Assembly (NCBI GenBank): GCA_944322025.1
Contig: CALUOH010000009.1
Span: 1 to 64,000, forward strand
Reading direction: 5' to 3'
DNA length: 64,000 nucleotides
Source of the DNA: an uncultured Bacteroidales bacterium
Lineage (GTDB): Bacteria; Bacteroidota; Bacteroidia; Bacteroidales; Paludibacteraceae
Every line of letters begins with the position of its first letter. Position 1 is the stretch's first letter. Below the pieces are notes generated by a model. It made no database searches and had not been told where the DNA came from. It was given only the letters and a program-made list of their open reading frames with translations. Shown here piece after piece: positions 37,865 through 46,702 of this stretch. A program made the position numbers and the translations under genes.

Positions 37865-38461
37865 TTACTTCTTGTTATACCTCTCGTTCAGCATCTCGAC
37901 CACCTCCATCGTAATGTCATATTGCGGGGCCGCGAACAGGACATTCTCGTTGAAAGAGTTCGTCGTCATGATAAGGTGGTACTTGCCGTCCTTGTTGATT
38001 GTAGAGAGCACCGAATTCAGGCTGTCCCGCAGACGCTCGCCCGTCCTCTGCTGTTCCTCCTGTATCTCCAGGGCCTTCTGCTCTTGGAGCGACTGCAAGT
38101 CTTGGTTCTTCTGCAAGAGCCTCCTCTGCTCGCTCTCTGCTCGCTCACGGCTCAAAAAAGCGTTGTTCTCCAGTTTGTTCTGGAAATCAGCCGCCTCGTT
38201 CTCAAGCTGGCGCATACGCTGGTTGAGGTCCAGGCGTACATCCTCCTGCTTCTTGATGAGAGCCTCGTTCGCTTCCAAGGCGAGGTCATAGTTGGCCATC
38301 AGGGTGTCATAGTTGATAACTGCGATAGGCAGTATAGTGCCTTCTTCATAAGTCTGCACACTTGCCTGTTCATTCTGTGGCGCGGCTGACTTCTCCCCAT
38401 TGTTCCCTGTGCATGAGAACATCAGCGCGGCCACTGCCATAAAAAGTAGCGTCTTCTTCAT
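37865..38461 (-). CDS. OmpH/Skp-like periplasmic chaperone
   Basis: The 198-residue protein has an export signal with a weak lipobox (ALMFSC, Cys17), so it may be a lipoprotein. The long charged helical hairpin (about 60-150; ALIKKQEDVRLDLNQRMRQLE) is typical of Skp/OmpH chaperones that hold unfolded outer-membrane proteins. It opens with the family start pattern IAVINYDTLMANYDLALEAN. It lies 62 bp downstream of the small membrane-protein gene. Confidence 0.88.
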   Translation of the reverse strand: MKKTLLFMAVAALMFSCTGNNGEKSAAPQNEQASVQTYEEGTILPIAVINYDTLMANYDLALEANEALIKKQEDVRLDLNQRMRQLENEAADFQNKLENNAFLSRERAESEQRRLLQKNQDLQSLQEQKALEIQEEQQRTGERLRDSLNSVLSTINKDGKYHLIMTTNSFNENVLFAAPQYDITMEVVEMLNERYNKK

Positions 38462-38523
38462 ATCTTAGGTTTAACTTCGTTTGGACTCACTTGTCTCCCG
38501 CCGTCGGGGCTGCGGCTGCATTC

Positions 38524-38721
38524 CTACTTTTTCGCCCGCGCCTCCCTGTCCTGCGAGCTGGCACAGGTTATGCCCCTTTTCCGCATCTCCTTGTTGCTGC
38601 CTATGTGTATGTTGGGAAAGCTGCCTCCCTTCACGAATATGGCTCTGAAACCCATAGCCAATACCCCTGCCAGAAGCAGTACAAATGTCACTGACAGCGT
38701 TATAATCAAACTCTTCATCAT
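38524..38721 (-). CDS. Small single-pass membrane protein
   Basis: A 65-residue protein with one membrane helix (about 4-23). Its tail FRAIFVKGGSFPNIHIGSNKEMRKRG, then CASSQDREARAKK, matches a small protein I recall in many Bacteroidales; the function is not known to me. I start at the ATG at 38721 (MMKSLIITLSV) because upstream in-frame sequence up to 38796 overlaps the promoter and is not hydrophobic. It is probably co-transcribed with the OmpH gene. Confidence 0.75.
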   Translation of the reverse strand: MMKSLIITLSVTFVLLLAGVLAMGFRAIFVKGGSFPNIHIGSNKEMRKRGITCASSQDREARAKK

Positions 38722-38793
38722 ACGGCGAAACGTTTCCTCATACACCAGCCCCTCGGCCTGTGCGGCTCTGCGGCTGCATATAATTTGCGGCTG

Positions 38794-38823
38794 CAAAGAT
38801 ACTGAAAACTAAGCAATAGACAA
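38794..38823 (-). promoter_or_regulatory. Promoter of the small membrane protein-OmpH pair
   Basis: On the minus strand TTG (38823-38821), 19 nt, then TATCTTTG (38801-38794). It lies about 75 bp upstream of the ATG at 38721. The AT-rich stretch 38830-39240 behind it shows no gene or structure that I can identify. Confidence 0.6.
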
Positions 38824-39263
38824 GCGCGAAAGAGCATTTCTGTGAATTATGCCCTCCATAATCCGCGCCGTGATGCTGCCGAAGTGCCTCTTTCTCATCC
38901 CCATTCAGCACCGCTGCCCTCCTCAAAATGTGTTATATAACATATTGTATAAACTACACTCGATAGCTGTATAAATCTCTTTTTATAAATTGCTTAAACA
39001 ACGGCTTCGCATGACAATAGGACATGAGCATACAGGTAATTAAAGTTAAATATCATGCTTAGCCTCAATATTCGCCCGCATATTAAAATAATGTGACCCT
39101 GTATGCAAAATCTCTCCATCTTCGTATGCATCGTTTGACAAGCACAGCATATAAAACATCTCGTTTACTGCCATGACTTGATGCTCCAAACGCCAATCAC
39201 TCATCTCAGACTCCTCATGCGGACAAGCTCTATATCCTCCTTCCTCTCAAATTGCAAACCAGA

Positions 39264-39282
39264 GTTAAAAACACGTACTCTC
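39264..39282 (-). repeat. Single short dispersed repeat, locus 5
   Basis: One perfect minus-oriented core, followed on its strand by CTCTGGTTTGCAATTTGAG and preceded by GGGCTTCGGAGCTGCTTCGGC, so the full element of about 65 bp is present. No second copy lies within 150 bp. The gap (38722-39325) lies between two minus-strand genes, unlike most other loci. Confidence 0.85.
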
Positions 39283-39325
39283 GCCGAAGCAGCTCCGAAG
39301 CCCCTGCTATTTATCGTGTGCCGTC

Positions 39326-40804
39326 TCACTCTTTGAACGGATTGACAGGCCCAGTTATCCATGCGCAAGTCATGAAAGAGGTCATGCTCACGCCCAGTAT
39401 GCCGTGCAGGTTCAGGTTCTGCCCAGTCAACAGCAGGTTACTTATCGGAGTGCGGGGTGTCAGTAGTGTGTACATCAGGTTGTTACAGTCTTTCTTTATG
39501 CCGTATGCTGAGCCGTCTGCTGTGGCCGTGTAGTCCGCGTATGTGAGCGGAGTGCTTGTGTATATGTGCTTCACTGCATCCCGCAGTCCCGGCATATACC
39601 TCTCCGCAAACGCGAGGCACTCCTCCGCGCGGCCGCGTTTCATTTCTTCGTAATCCTCTCCACGTTTCATGGGGCGCGTGCCTGCCCACTGTTCCACTTC
39701 CGCCCACGGCATCGTGGTCAATATGTCGATGTTCCGCGTGAAAGGCGTGCCGTCCTCTGGCGGTTGGCAGCTCACCATTACGCCCTCTACCGGCGCGCCT
39801 GCGGCGCGGCGGCAGAGCTTCCAGATGTCGCTGGTCTCGTATATGTACCTGTTGCGGTTGAAATATGGTACCGCTTCCTCCTGCATCTCGCAGTTCACGG
39901 TGAACATGCCTGTCGTGTTTTCCATTCTGGTAATTCGGTTGCGGTACACGCGCCGTATCAGCGGGCATCCGTCAAGCAGCCGCATGGTCGCGGCGGGATG
40001 TATGCCCGATATGAACCAGCCGGCTTCTATGAGTTCGCCATTTGTGAGCCGCACGGCGGAGAGCCGGTCGTTCCCTGCGATGAATGCAGCCGCCCCGCAT
40101 CCTGTCATGACTGTGCCGCCCATGCGGCGGACGCTGTCGGCAAGGTGTTCGCATATCTGCCCGCCTCCGCCCCTCAGCCGCCATGCGCTGCTTATGAACG
40201 ATGCGTTTATCTGCGCGAAGATGTACAGCGGCAGAGTCTCCGGGTCAAGCTCCATTTTGAGTGACGCGCCCGATACGGCATCTATTGCCTCGTCATCAGC
40301 CAGCACCTCTTTCAGGAAGCCGTATGCCGGACGGGCGAACGCGCTCTGTGTATAGACATCCTCCGCAGAGCGGGGGTCGAAGCTGTGCTCTATGTTGTCA
40401 TACACCTCTTTCAGGGTCCGGACATAACGCCGCAGTGCATCGCGTTGACGGGGAAAATAGTCGGCCATCCGTGAGGCGAAATTGTCGAAACCGTTGGCGT
40501 ACAGGTATTGCCTCCCTTTGATTGTGACCTCATCAAAAGCCTCTGCTTCCATCCTCACCCACGGCAGCTCCGTCAGTCCGAAGTATGAGAACAGCCGCCC
40601 CAGCGGCTCTCCGTCGCCCAGCCCGCCAACATAGTGAAACCCCGTGTCAAAGGCGTGCCCGCGCCTGCGGAACATTTGCAGGCAGCCGCCCACTTGCGTC
40701 TCCTTCTCCACGACGCATACGCTCAGTCCCTTCTTGGCCAGTATGTAAGCGCACTCCAGTCCGCCAAGCCCTGCGCCGACAATCAGGACATCATATCTGC
40801 TCAT
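39326..40804 (-). CDS. FAD-dependent oxidoreductase, phytoene desaturase-like
   Basis: The 492-residue flavoprotein has an N-terminal dinucleotide fold (DVLIVGAGLGGLECAYILAKKG, GAGLGG at 11-16; VVEKETQVGGCLQMF). It follows the CrtI/carotenoid isomerase pattern (GHAFDTGFHYVGGLGDG) and a C-terminal FAD motif NLLLTGQNLNLHGILGVSM. It would oxidise, reduce or isomerise a polyene or other lipid. It overlaps the exporter gene by 4 bp. With the exporter and dehydratase it resembles part of an aryl-polyene/flexirubin locus; the exact substrate is unknown. Confidence 0.88.
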   Translation of the reverse strand: MSRYDVLIVGAGLGGLECAYILAKKGLSVCVVEKETQVGGCLQMFRRRGHAFDTGFHYVGGLGDGEPLGRLFSYFGLTELPWVRMEAEAFDEVTIKGRQYLYANGFDNFASRMADYFPRQRDALRRYVRTLKEVYDNIEHSFDPRSAEDVYTQSAFARPAYGFLKEVLADDEAIDAVSGASLKMELDPETLPLYIFAQINASFISSAWRLRGGGGQICEHLADSVRRMGGTVMTGCGAAAFIAGNDRLSAVRLTNGELIEAGWFISGIHPAATMRLLDGCPLIRRVYRNRITRMENTTGMFTVNCEMQEEAVPYFNRNRYIYETSDIWKLCRRAAGAPVEGVMVSCQPPEDGTPFTRNIDILTTMPWAEVEQWAGTRPMKRGEDYEEMKRGRAEECLAFAERYMPGLRDAVKHIYTSTPLTYADYTATADGSAYGIKKDCNNLMYTLLTPRTPISNLLLTGQNLNLHGILGVSMTSFMTCAWITGPVNPFKE

Positions 40805-43254
40805 AGCCTCTTCTCCTTAGCCTTTTTCACCACGCTTGCGCCTATGCGTGTCTGGCAGAAGAGCCTGAACACGAACGGCTCTATGCAGTAGGTCAGCACG
40901 AGCGTAGAGACCATGCCGATGAGCGATGTCAGTCCTATGGACGATATTGCGGGATGGCGTGCAAAGAGCAGTGACACCATGCAGATTATAAGCATTATGG
41001 CAGAGAGCGATATGGCTGTCTTGTGTATGGAGAGCAGGTTGTCTTCCCCTTCGCGCCCCTCGGCGAGAAGCCCCTCCATGACAAAGATGCTGTAATCCAC
41101 GCCTATGCCGAATATGAAGGTCGATATGATGATGTTTATCAGATTGAACTGTATGCCGGACAGCCCCATGATGCCGAGCACTACGTACCAGCTTATGCTC
41201 ATCGGTATGAAGGCTATCAGCGCGAGGAATATATTCCTGAACGCGCAGAAAAGCACCAGCAGTACGAAGAGCGAGGAGAATGCGAGTATCGTGTTGAAGT
41301 CATTGTGCATGGCCTCCACTATGTTGCCCGTGTAGTAGAACGGGTCGAGCACCACTGTCCTGTTGTGGCGTGCCATTATGTCGTTCACGCTCTTCAGGTT
41401 CTCGTCGGCCAGGGTCACGGATGTGAATACCATGTATTCGTCTCCGCACTTCTCTATGAGGTTGTCCATGAGCGGGCGCGGTATGACCTCCGCCTCGTAG
41501 AGCGACGAGGGGGCATAATCGTTTTTGAGGAGCGAGATGAACGGCATGAACATCTGAGTGTCGTACCCCCGCTTGCGGCATTCCTCCGTGAGCATACGCT
41601 CTATCCGGGCAGTGCGCTGCGGAGTGAAATGGTCGCGCCACACCCGTATGCGTGCCGCTTGTGTGGCCGAGTCGACAAGGAGCGCGCCGCTGCCGGAGTA
41701 CCCCGCTATCAGCCCTGTGCCTTTGAGCGAACGGCACAGTGTGTCCATACGGCGGTTCAGTACGAGTGCCGAGTCGAGCGTGGTCGCGTGGACGGCGTAG
41801 TACTGTGAGCGCATTCCTCCGGAGCTCTTCTCCCTCAGCAGCTCCTGCGAGCGTACAAGTTCTTCGCTCTTATAGCCTATGTGTGTCATGTCCGGGTCGA
41901 AAGTGACCCAGCCTGAGACGGCGATGCAGCCCACAGCCACACATATTATTGTTATAATCAGCCAGTTCTTACGGTCGAACTTCACGTTGTTGACCCTCTC
42001 GATGAGGGAGAACTCTTTTCTGTTGTTTTCGAGGTGCAGGAAGTGGGGCATGAATATCAGGCAGGCCAGCACAGTGCCTACTACGGCCAGCGATGCGAAA
42101 AGGCCGAAGTCACGCAGCAGCGGCGAGCCGGCGAACAGCAGTCCTAGGAATGCCCCTATCGTGGTCAGTCCGGCGAGGAAGAGCGGCTTCTTCTCGTCGC
42201 GCAGCACACGCCCGGCATCGCTCACATACTTGTAGTGGCAGAGCATGTGCAGGCTGTAACTCATGGCCACGCCCATGACTATCGCGCCTATGCCGAGTGC
42301 CATGAGTGAAATCTTACCCTGTATGAGGTACAGCGCGGCGAGCGATGCAACCGCCCCGAAGATGACGGGCAAAATCAGGAGTATCAGGCTCTTCCAGTTT
42401 CTGAAACAGTAGGCTATTATGCCGCATATCAGCAGCAGCGATATGCCGAGTGTGAGCATCAGGTCGCTCTTTATGCGGCTTGAGTTGTTCACGCTCTGAA
42501 CCGGTGCGCCGTGGTACAGTATCTCCACCGCCGGGTATTCCGCCTCGACGGCCTTTTTTGCCTCCTCCATCTTGTGGCAGAAGCGTGTCCCGGCCTTTGA
42601 GTCGAGCGACGGGAACGCCGGTTCGCACAGCGCGAGCAGTGTGGTACTGTCCTTCGTGAAGAGGTGTCCTCCTATGATGCGGTATGGCATGGCGGCCGAC
42701 AGGTCAAGCCCGCCAGACAGTTCGCGGCGGAGACCCATGGGGTCGGTGCGCACGGTCTCGAACATGACGGGGTCGCCGCTCATCAGCAGCTCCTCGTTGC
42801 GCTCCATCTCGGCGGCCAGTCGCTGCGGTGTAATCAGCGAGTCTATCCTGCTTATCGTCGCGCTGTCGAGCAGAGTGGGCAGTGCGCTTTTCGCGTAGTC
42901 GAGTGCGGGCATCAGCTCCGACATCTCCATCGTGGCGAGTATGTTGTCTATGTCGCCGTCGGTCGAGTCGGCCTGCATGACGGTCGAGACGAACATGTCG
43001 CACGCCTCCGCAAGTGTATACTCATCGGCCTCTTCGCCCTCACGCTCCGTCATGAGGATGAATACCTTGTCTTTCACTTTGAGGTCGGAGAAGGCGAGCT
43101 CCACATCCTGCTGTCCGTCGGTCGAGGCGAAAAGTTTCGACACGTCCTCCTCGAACTCTATCTGCGAAGCCCCCCATACGGCGAGTGCCGTCGCCACGCA
43201 TATCACTGCATACAGCACACCCTTGTGCGCCTTGAAATATTCATATAGCCGCAT
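40801..43254 (-). CDS. RND/MMPL-family lipid exporter
   Basis: The 817-residue protein has two repeated halves, each with one helix, a large periplasmic loop and a bundle of five helices (about 12 in total). GAIVMGVAMSYSLHMLCHYK and FIFGIGVDYSIFVMEGLL are the matching helix-4 regions. This is the MMPL/COG4258 exporter type found in aryl-polyene and flexirubin clusters, moving lipids or polyenes from the inner membrane. It starts 11 bp after the dehydratase gene, and its stop overlaps the FAD oxidoreductase start. Confidence 0.9.
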   Translation of the reverse strand: MRLYEYFKAHKGVLYAVICVATALAVWGASQIEFEEDVSKLFASTDGQQDVELAFSDLKVKDKVFILMTEREGEEADEYTLAEACDMFVSTVMQADSTDGDIDNILATMEMSELMPALDYAKSALPTLLDSATISRIDSLITPQRLAAEMERNEELLMSGDPVMFETVRTDPMGLRRELSGGLDLSAAMPYRIIGGHLFTKDSTTLLALCEPAFPSLDSKAGTRFCHKMEEAKKAVEAEYPAVEILYHGAPVQSVNNSSRIKSDLMLTLGISLLLICGIIAYCFRNWKSLILLILPVIFGAVASLAALYLIQGKISLMALGIGAIVMGVAMSYSLHMLCHYKYVSDAGRVLRDEKKPLFLAGLTTIGAFLGLLFAGSPLLRDFGLFASLAVVGTVLACLIFMPHFLHLENNRKEFSLIERVNNVKFDRKNWLIITIICVAVGCIAVSGWVTFDPDMTHIGYKSEELVRSQELLREKSSGGMRSQYYAVHATTLDSALVLNRRMDTLCRSLKGTGLIAGYSGSGALLVDSATQAARIRVWRDHFTPQRTARIERMLTEECRKRGYDTQMFMPFISLLKNDYAPSSLYEAEVIPRPLMDNLIEKCGDEYMVFTSVTLADENLKSVNDIMARHNRTVVLDPFYYTGNIVEAMHNDFNTILAFSSLFVLLVLFCAFRNIFLALIAFIPMSISWYVVLGIMGLSGIQFNLINIIISTFIFGIGVDYSIFVMEGLLAEGREGEDNLLSIHKTAISLSAIMLIICMVSLLFARHPAISSIGLTSLIGMVSTLVLTYCIEPFVFRLFCQTRIGASVVKKAKEKRL

Positions 43255-43265
43255 ACTCCTTACGT

Positions 43266-43655
43266 TTAATTATTTTCCTGAAATCCGGTGTCGTCCGCGG
43301 TCAGTTCCCCTTTCACGGATATGGCCTCCACGTCTGCGGCCGTCACCTTTGCCGTCAGCTTGTACGTCCCGTCCGCTTCGGCAATGTCCACAGTCACGTG
43401 CAGTGCCGGCTCTTTCCACGGGGATACCACCTCCATGAGCCTGTATTGCGCCACGCGGCGGAATGTGAGCCTGTGTCCGGTCACCTTTTCCGCGCACTCC
43501 TTCACCATTTGCAGGTTGCACACTCCGGGCGATACGGGGTTGCCGGGGAAATGGCCCTCGTAGACCGGATGCCCTTTCTCCAGCCGCACGCCGAACTCGC
43601 CGTGGCCATCGGCCGTGCGGCTCTCCGTCACTGTGAAATACTTTCCTTCCAACAT
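43266..43655 (-). CDS. Hotdog-fold 3-hydroxyacyl-ACP dehydratase-like protein
   Basis: The 129-residue single-hotdog protein shows the FabZ-type catalytic segment HPVYEGHFPGNPVSPGVCNLQMV (about 29-51), with the conserved His and PGNPVxPG loop. It would dehydrate 3-hydroxyacyl-ACP intermediates, like the small dehydratases of aryl-polyene clusters. It heads a three-gene operon with the exporter and oxidoreductase. No ketosynthase, ACP or ammonia-lyase gene is adjacent, so its acyl-ACP supply is unexplained. Confidence 0.82.
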   Translation of the reverse strand: MLEGKYFTVTESRTADGHGEFGVRLEKGHPVYEGHFPGNPVSPGVCNLQMVKECAEKVTGHRLTFRRVAQYRLMEVVSPWKEPALHVTVDIAEADGTYKLTAKVTAADVEAISVKGELTADDTGFQENN

Positions 43656-43744
43656 GTTGATTGCTTGTGTTTTATGTTATGCCTGCATCTGTGCGGAGAG
43701 CCGACGGTAGCCATGGCTGACATACACATATATGCAAGTTACGG

Positions 43745-43752
43745 CAAAAGTA
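43745..43752 (-). promoter_or_regulatory. -7 box of the dehydratase operon
   Basis: TACTTTTG on the minus strand (43752-43745) matches TAnnTTTG and lies 90 bp upstream of the dehydratase ATG. No good -33 box was seen at the normal spacing. Confidence 0.4.
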
Positions 43753-43856
43753 CTTCTATTTTCCGGATATATGAAATTTTCCGCTGTGCTAAATGAGGCG
43801 GTTTTATGTGGTGCGGGAGAGATGTGGCGGGAGATGAGGGTGAAATGTGAAGCGAG

Positions 43857-43959
43857 GTTAAAAATACGTACCCTCGGGCTGGCTTGCGGGTAGCTTGCAG
43901 CTCCCTCGCTGCTCCATAGGGTGTCCGTAGCTGCTCCGTCGAGAGTACGTCTTTTTAAC
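43857..43959. repeat. Inverted pair of short dispersed repeats, locus 6
   Basis: One minus-oriented core (43857-43875, GAGGGTACGTATTTTTAAC) and one plus-oriented core (43941-43959, GAGAGTACGTCTTTTTAAC), with starts about 84 bp apart. This is the only locus where the two copies point in opposite directions. The plus copy keeps the arm ATAGGGTGTCCGTAG and CTGCTCCGTC. It lies in the divergent gap between the dehydratase operon and era (43656-44110), which otherwise contains only promoters. Confidence 0.85.
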
Positions 43960-44009
43960 TACTTTTAAGAATAAGAGACGGGGATGCGGGAGAGGATGCA
44001 GGGTATGGT

Positions 44010-44041
44010 TTTGTGCATGTGGGCGGTTTTTTGTATCTTCG
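44010..44041 (+). promoter_or_regulatory. Promoter of the era operon
   Basis: TTTG at 44010-44013, 20 nt, TATCTTCG at 44034-44041 (one mismatch to the -7 consensus). It lies 69 bp before the era ATG. Confidence 0.65.
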
Positions 44042-44110
44042 TGGCCAGAAACCGTAGGGCGGCACGCGAACGGACGCGGCGCATAGAGACGGCGGACCAT
44101 AGAAAGAGTT

Positions 44111-45010
44111 ATGCACAGAGCAGGTTTTGTGAATATTGTCGGCAACCCGAACGTTGGCAAGTCGACACTGATGAATGCCCTGGTGGGGGAGCGCATCTCA
44201 ATCATCACGTCGAAGGCGCAGACCACGCGCCACAGGATTATGGGCATAGTGAACGGCGAGGATTTCCAGATAGTCTACTCGGACACGCCGGGGGTGCTTA
44301 AGCCTAACTATAAGTTGCAGGAGTCGATGCTGGGCTTCTCGCAGTCGGCACTGACGGACGCGGATGTGCTGCTGTATGTGACCGATGTGGTGGACTCTCC
44401 GGAGAAGAACGCTTTCTTCCTCGACAAGGTGAAGAAGATGGACGGAGAGACGAATACGATATTGATAATAAACAAGATAGACCTGATAGACCAGCCGAGG
44501 TTGGAGGAGATGGTGGAGTTCTGGCACAAGGAGCTGCCCCACGCGGAGATATTCCCCATCTCGGCGCGGGAGAAGTTCAACATCGAGCCGCTGTTCGGCC
44601 GCATCAAGGAGCTGCTGCCGGAGAGCCCGGCGTTTTTCGACAAGGATGCGCTGACGGACAGGCCGGAGAGGTTTTTCGTGAACGAGATAATCAGGGAGAA
44701 GATACTGCTGAACTACGACAAGGAGATACCGTATGCCGTGGAGGTGGCCGTGGAGGAGTTCAAGGAGGACGAGAAGCTGATACGCATCAGCGCGGTGATA
44801 TATTGCGAGCGGGAGTCGCAGAAGGGGATACTTATAGGCCGTCAGGGGGCTGCGCTGCGCAAGGTGGGGACTGAGGCGAGGAAGGATATCGAGACGTTTT
44901 TCGACAAGAAAGTGTTCCTGCAACTCTTCGTCAAGGTGGAGAAGGACTGGCGCAACCGAGAGAGGAAGCTGAGGAATTTCGGCTATCAGATAGAGCATAA
45001 ACAGGAGTGA
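44111..45010 (+). CDS. era: Ribosome-assembly GTPase Era
   Basis: The 299-residue GTPase binds the 3' end of 16S rRNA during 30S assembly. The G motifs are GNPNVGKS (11-18), the switch region TTRHRIMG, DTPG and NKID (IINKIDL). The C-terminal KH domain carries GILIGRQGAALRKVGTEARKDIE. Length is standard. The next gene starts on the last base of the era stop codon, so the two are translationally coupled. Confidence 0.96.
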   Translation: MHRAGFVNIVGNPNVGKSTLMNALVGERISIITSKAQTTRHRIMGIVNGEDFQIVYSDTPGVLKPNYKLQESMLGFSQSALTDADVLLYVTDVVDSPEKNAFFLDKVKKMDGETNTILIINKIDLIDQPRLEEMVEFWHKELPHAEIFPISAREKFNIEPLFGRIKELLPESPAFFDKDALTDRPERFFVNEIIREKILLNYDKEIPYAVEVAVEEFKEDEKLIRISAVIYCERESQKGILIGRQGAALRKVGTEARKDIETFFDKKVFLQLFVKVEKDWRNRERKLRNFGYQIEHKQE

Positions 45011-45771
45011 TGGCGATGAGGTACAGTCTGCTGACGATGGTTGCCCTGGCTGTCGCGCTGCTTGCAGCGGGGGGATGCCGCCGCGCGGCGGCGGATGTGC
45101 GGGTGGAGAATATCACGCTGACGGATGTGCGGGCGGACAGTGCGCACCGCGATGCGGAAATGGCGGCTCTCATCGCGCCGTACAAGGCGCGGCTGGACGA
45201 GAAGATGGGGCGCGTCATAGGTCGGTGCGAGGAGGATATGTCCGTGGGGCAGCCGGAGGGGGCGTTGAGTTGCCTCGTGGCGAAGATGATATATGAGGAG
45301 GCTGCTGCGCGGACGGAGGGAGTGGATATGGCGGTGACCAACATAGGGGGGATACGCCGGACGCTCCGCGCGGGTGATATCACGGTGGGCGACATATACG
45401 AGATACTGCCGTTCGACAATGCGCTTGTGGTGCTGGATTACCATGGTACGGAGATACTTGCGCTGGCGGACGCGATAGCCGCGAAGGGGGGCGAGGCGAC
45501 GTACGGCATCAGCTTCGGCATCAGGGACGGGCGTGCCGTGGATGTGCGCGTGGGGGGAGAGCCTGTGGACACGGCGCGGACGTACCGCGTGGTGACAAAC
45601 GACTATCTGTCGTTCGGCAATGACTATCTGGAGCCGCTGGCGCGGTACAGCGCGAGTGAGTCTCTGGGGCTGTTCCTGCGGGATGTGGCGATAGAGTACG
45701 TGAGCCGCATGACGGCTGAGGGCAAGAGTGTTAAACCGGAGTTGAGGCATGAGGTTTATGAGATGCAATAA
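45010..45771 (+). CDS. 5'-nucleotidase C-terminal-domain lipoprotein
   Basis: This lipoprotein of about 253 residues (signal with AAGGC lipobox) has only the C-terminal substrate-binding domain of UshA-type 5'-nucleotidases. Landmarks are NITLTDVRADS near the start, VDMAVTNIGGIRRTLRAGDITVGDIYEILPFDN, and TYRVVTNDYLSFGNDY. The catalytic metallophosphatase domain is encoded by the next gene, with 23 bp of overlap. Alternative starts are the GTG at 45007 and the ATG at 45016. Together the two proteins probably form a periplasmic or surface nucleotidase. Confidence 0.85.
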   Translation: MAMRYSLLTMVALAVALLAAGGCRRAAADVRVENITLTDVRADSAHRDAEMAALIAPYKARLDEKMGRVIGRCEEDMSVGQPEGALSCLVAKMIYEEAAARTEGVDMAVTNIGGIRRTLRAGDITVGDIYEILPFDNALVVLDYHGTEILALADAIAAKGGEATYGISFGIRDGRAVDVRVGGEPVDTARTYRVVTNDYLSFGNDYLEPLARYSASESLGLFLRDVAIEYVSRMTAEGKSVKPELRHEVYEMQ

Positions 45772-46591
45772 TGCTGTGAGGTACTGTGTGGCCGCGCTGC
45801 TGGCGGCGGGGCTGTCGGCATGCTGCTGTCAGGAGCGGCAGCCGCTTCAGATAATAGTGACTAACGACAGCCACAGCCAAGTGGAGCCGCTGCACGGGCA
45901 GGGGGGCTTCGAGGCGAGGAAGTGGCTGATAGACAGCCTGCGCAGGGAGAACCCCAACACGCTGCTGCTCGATGCGGGGGACATATTCCAAGGGACGCCG
46001 TATTTCAACGAGTATAAGGGCAGGGTGGAGGTGCAGGCCTATAACCTGATGGGCTATGACGCAATGACGCTTGGCAACCATGAGTTCGACAACGGGGCGG
46101 ACACGCTGGCGGTGCGGATAAGGGAGATGGATTTCCCTGTGGTGTGCGCCAATTACGATGTGAAAGGGACACGGCTCGAGGGGCTTGTGAAGCCGTATAC
46201 GGTGATAGAGCGCGGGGGCTGGCGCGTGGGCGTGTTCGGCCTCGGGGTGAACCCGGAGAGCCTTATCATGGAGGATTGCCTGGGGGGGATAAGATATACC
46301 GACCCGATAGAGGCGGCACGCCGCTGTGTGAAGGAGCTGCGGGAGAAGGAGGGTTGCGACGCCGTGATACTGCTCTCGCACCTCGGCTATGAGGACAGCA
46401 GCTCGCTCGACAATGTGGCGGATGTGGACGTGGCGGCGGCGACGGAGGGCATTGACGTGATACTCGGAGGGCATACGCACCCGGTGAAGGGGGTGTTCAT
46501 GCACGCGAACGCGGCGGGCGACAGTGTGCCGGTGATACAGGAGGGGAAGTCGGGGCTGAAGGTCTACCACATGACGCTCACGGCGAGGTGA
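45749..46591 (+). CDS. Metallophosphatase domain of split 5'-nucleotidase
   Basis: The 280-residue lipoprotein (AAGLSAC lipobox) contains the calcineurin-like phosphoesterase domain of 5'-nucleotidases. Motifs: TNDSHSQ (in place of TNDxHG), DAGDIFQGTP, the metal-ligand motif GNHEFDNG, LSHLGYED and GGHTHPV. It lacks the C-terminal specificity domain, which the previous, overlapping gene supplies. The start overlaps that gene by 23 bp; an ATG at 45758 is an alternative. A 22-bp perfect hairpin follows. Confidence 0.9.
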   Translation: MRFMRCNNAVRYCVAALLAAGLSACCCQERQPLQIIVTNDSHSQVEPLHGQGGFEARKWLIDSLRRENPNTLLLDAGDIFQGTPYFNEYKGRVEVQAYNLMGYDAMTLGNHEFDNGADTLAVRIREMDFPVVCANYDVKGTRLEGLVKPYTVIERGGWRVGVFGLGVNPESLIMEDCLGGIRYTDPIEAARRCVKELREKEGCDAVILLSHLGYEDSSSLDNVADVDVAAATEGIDVILGGHTHPVKGVFMHANAAGDSVPVIQEGKSGLKVYHMTLTAR

Positions 46592-46702
46592 GCCTCAGTG
46601 CGCGTGCGTGGACGTGCCGTGCGCGGGTGTGCGGCGGTGCAGTCTGTCAGTGGAGAGACGGACAGTGCTGAAATGTGAATTGCGAGGATAGAATAGCGTT
46701 AT

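Noticed and set aside
44198..44998. Long antisense open frame opposite era
   Set aside because: Era is complete on the plus strand. The antisense sequence is Leu/Arg/His-rich and has no recognisable fold.
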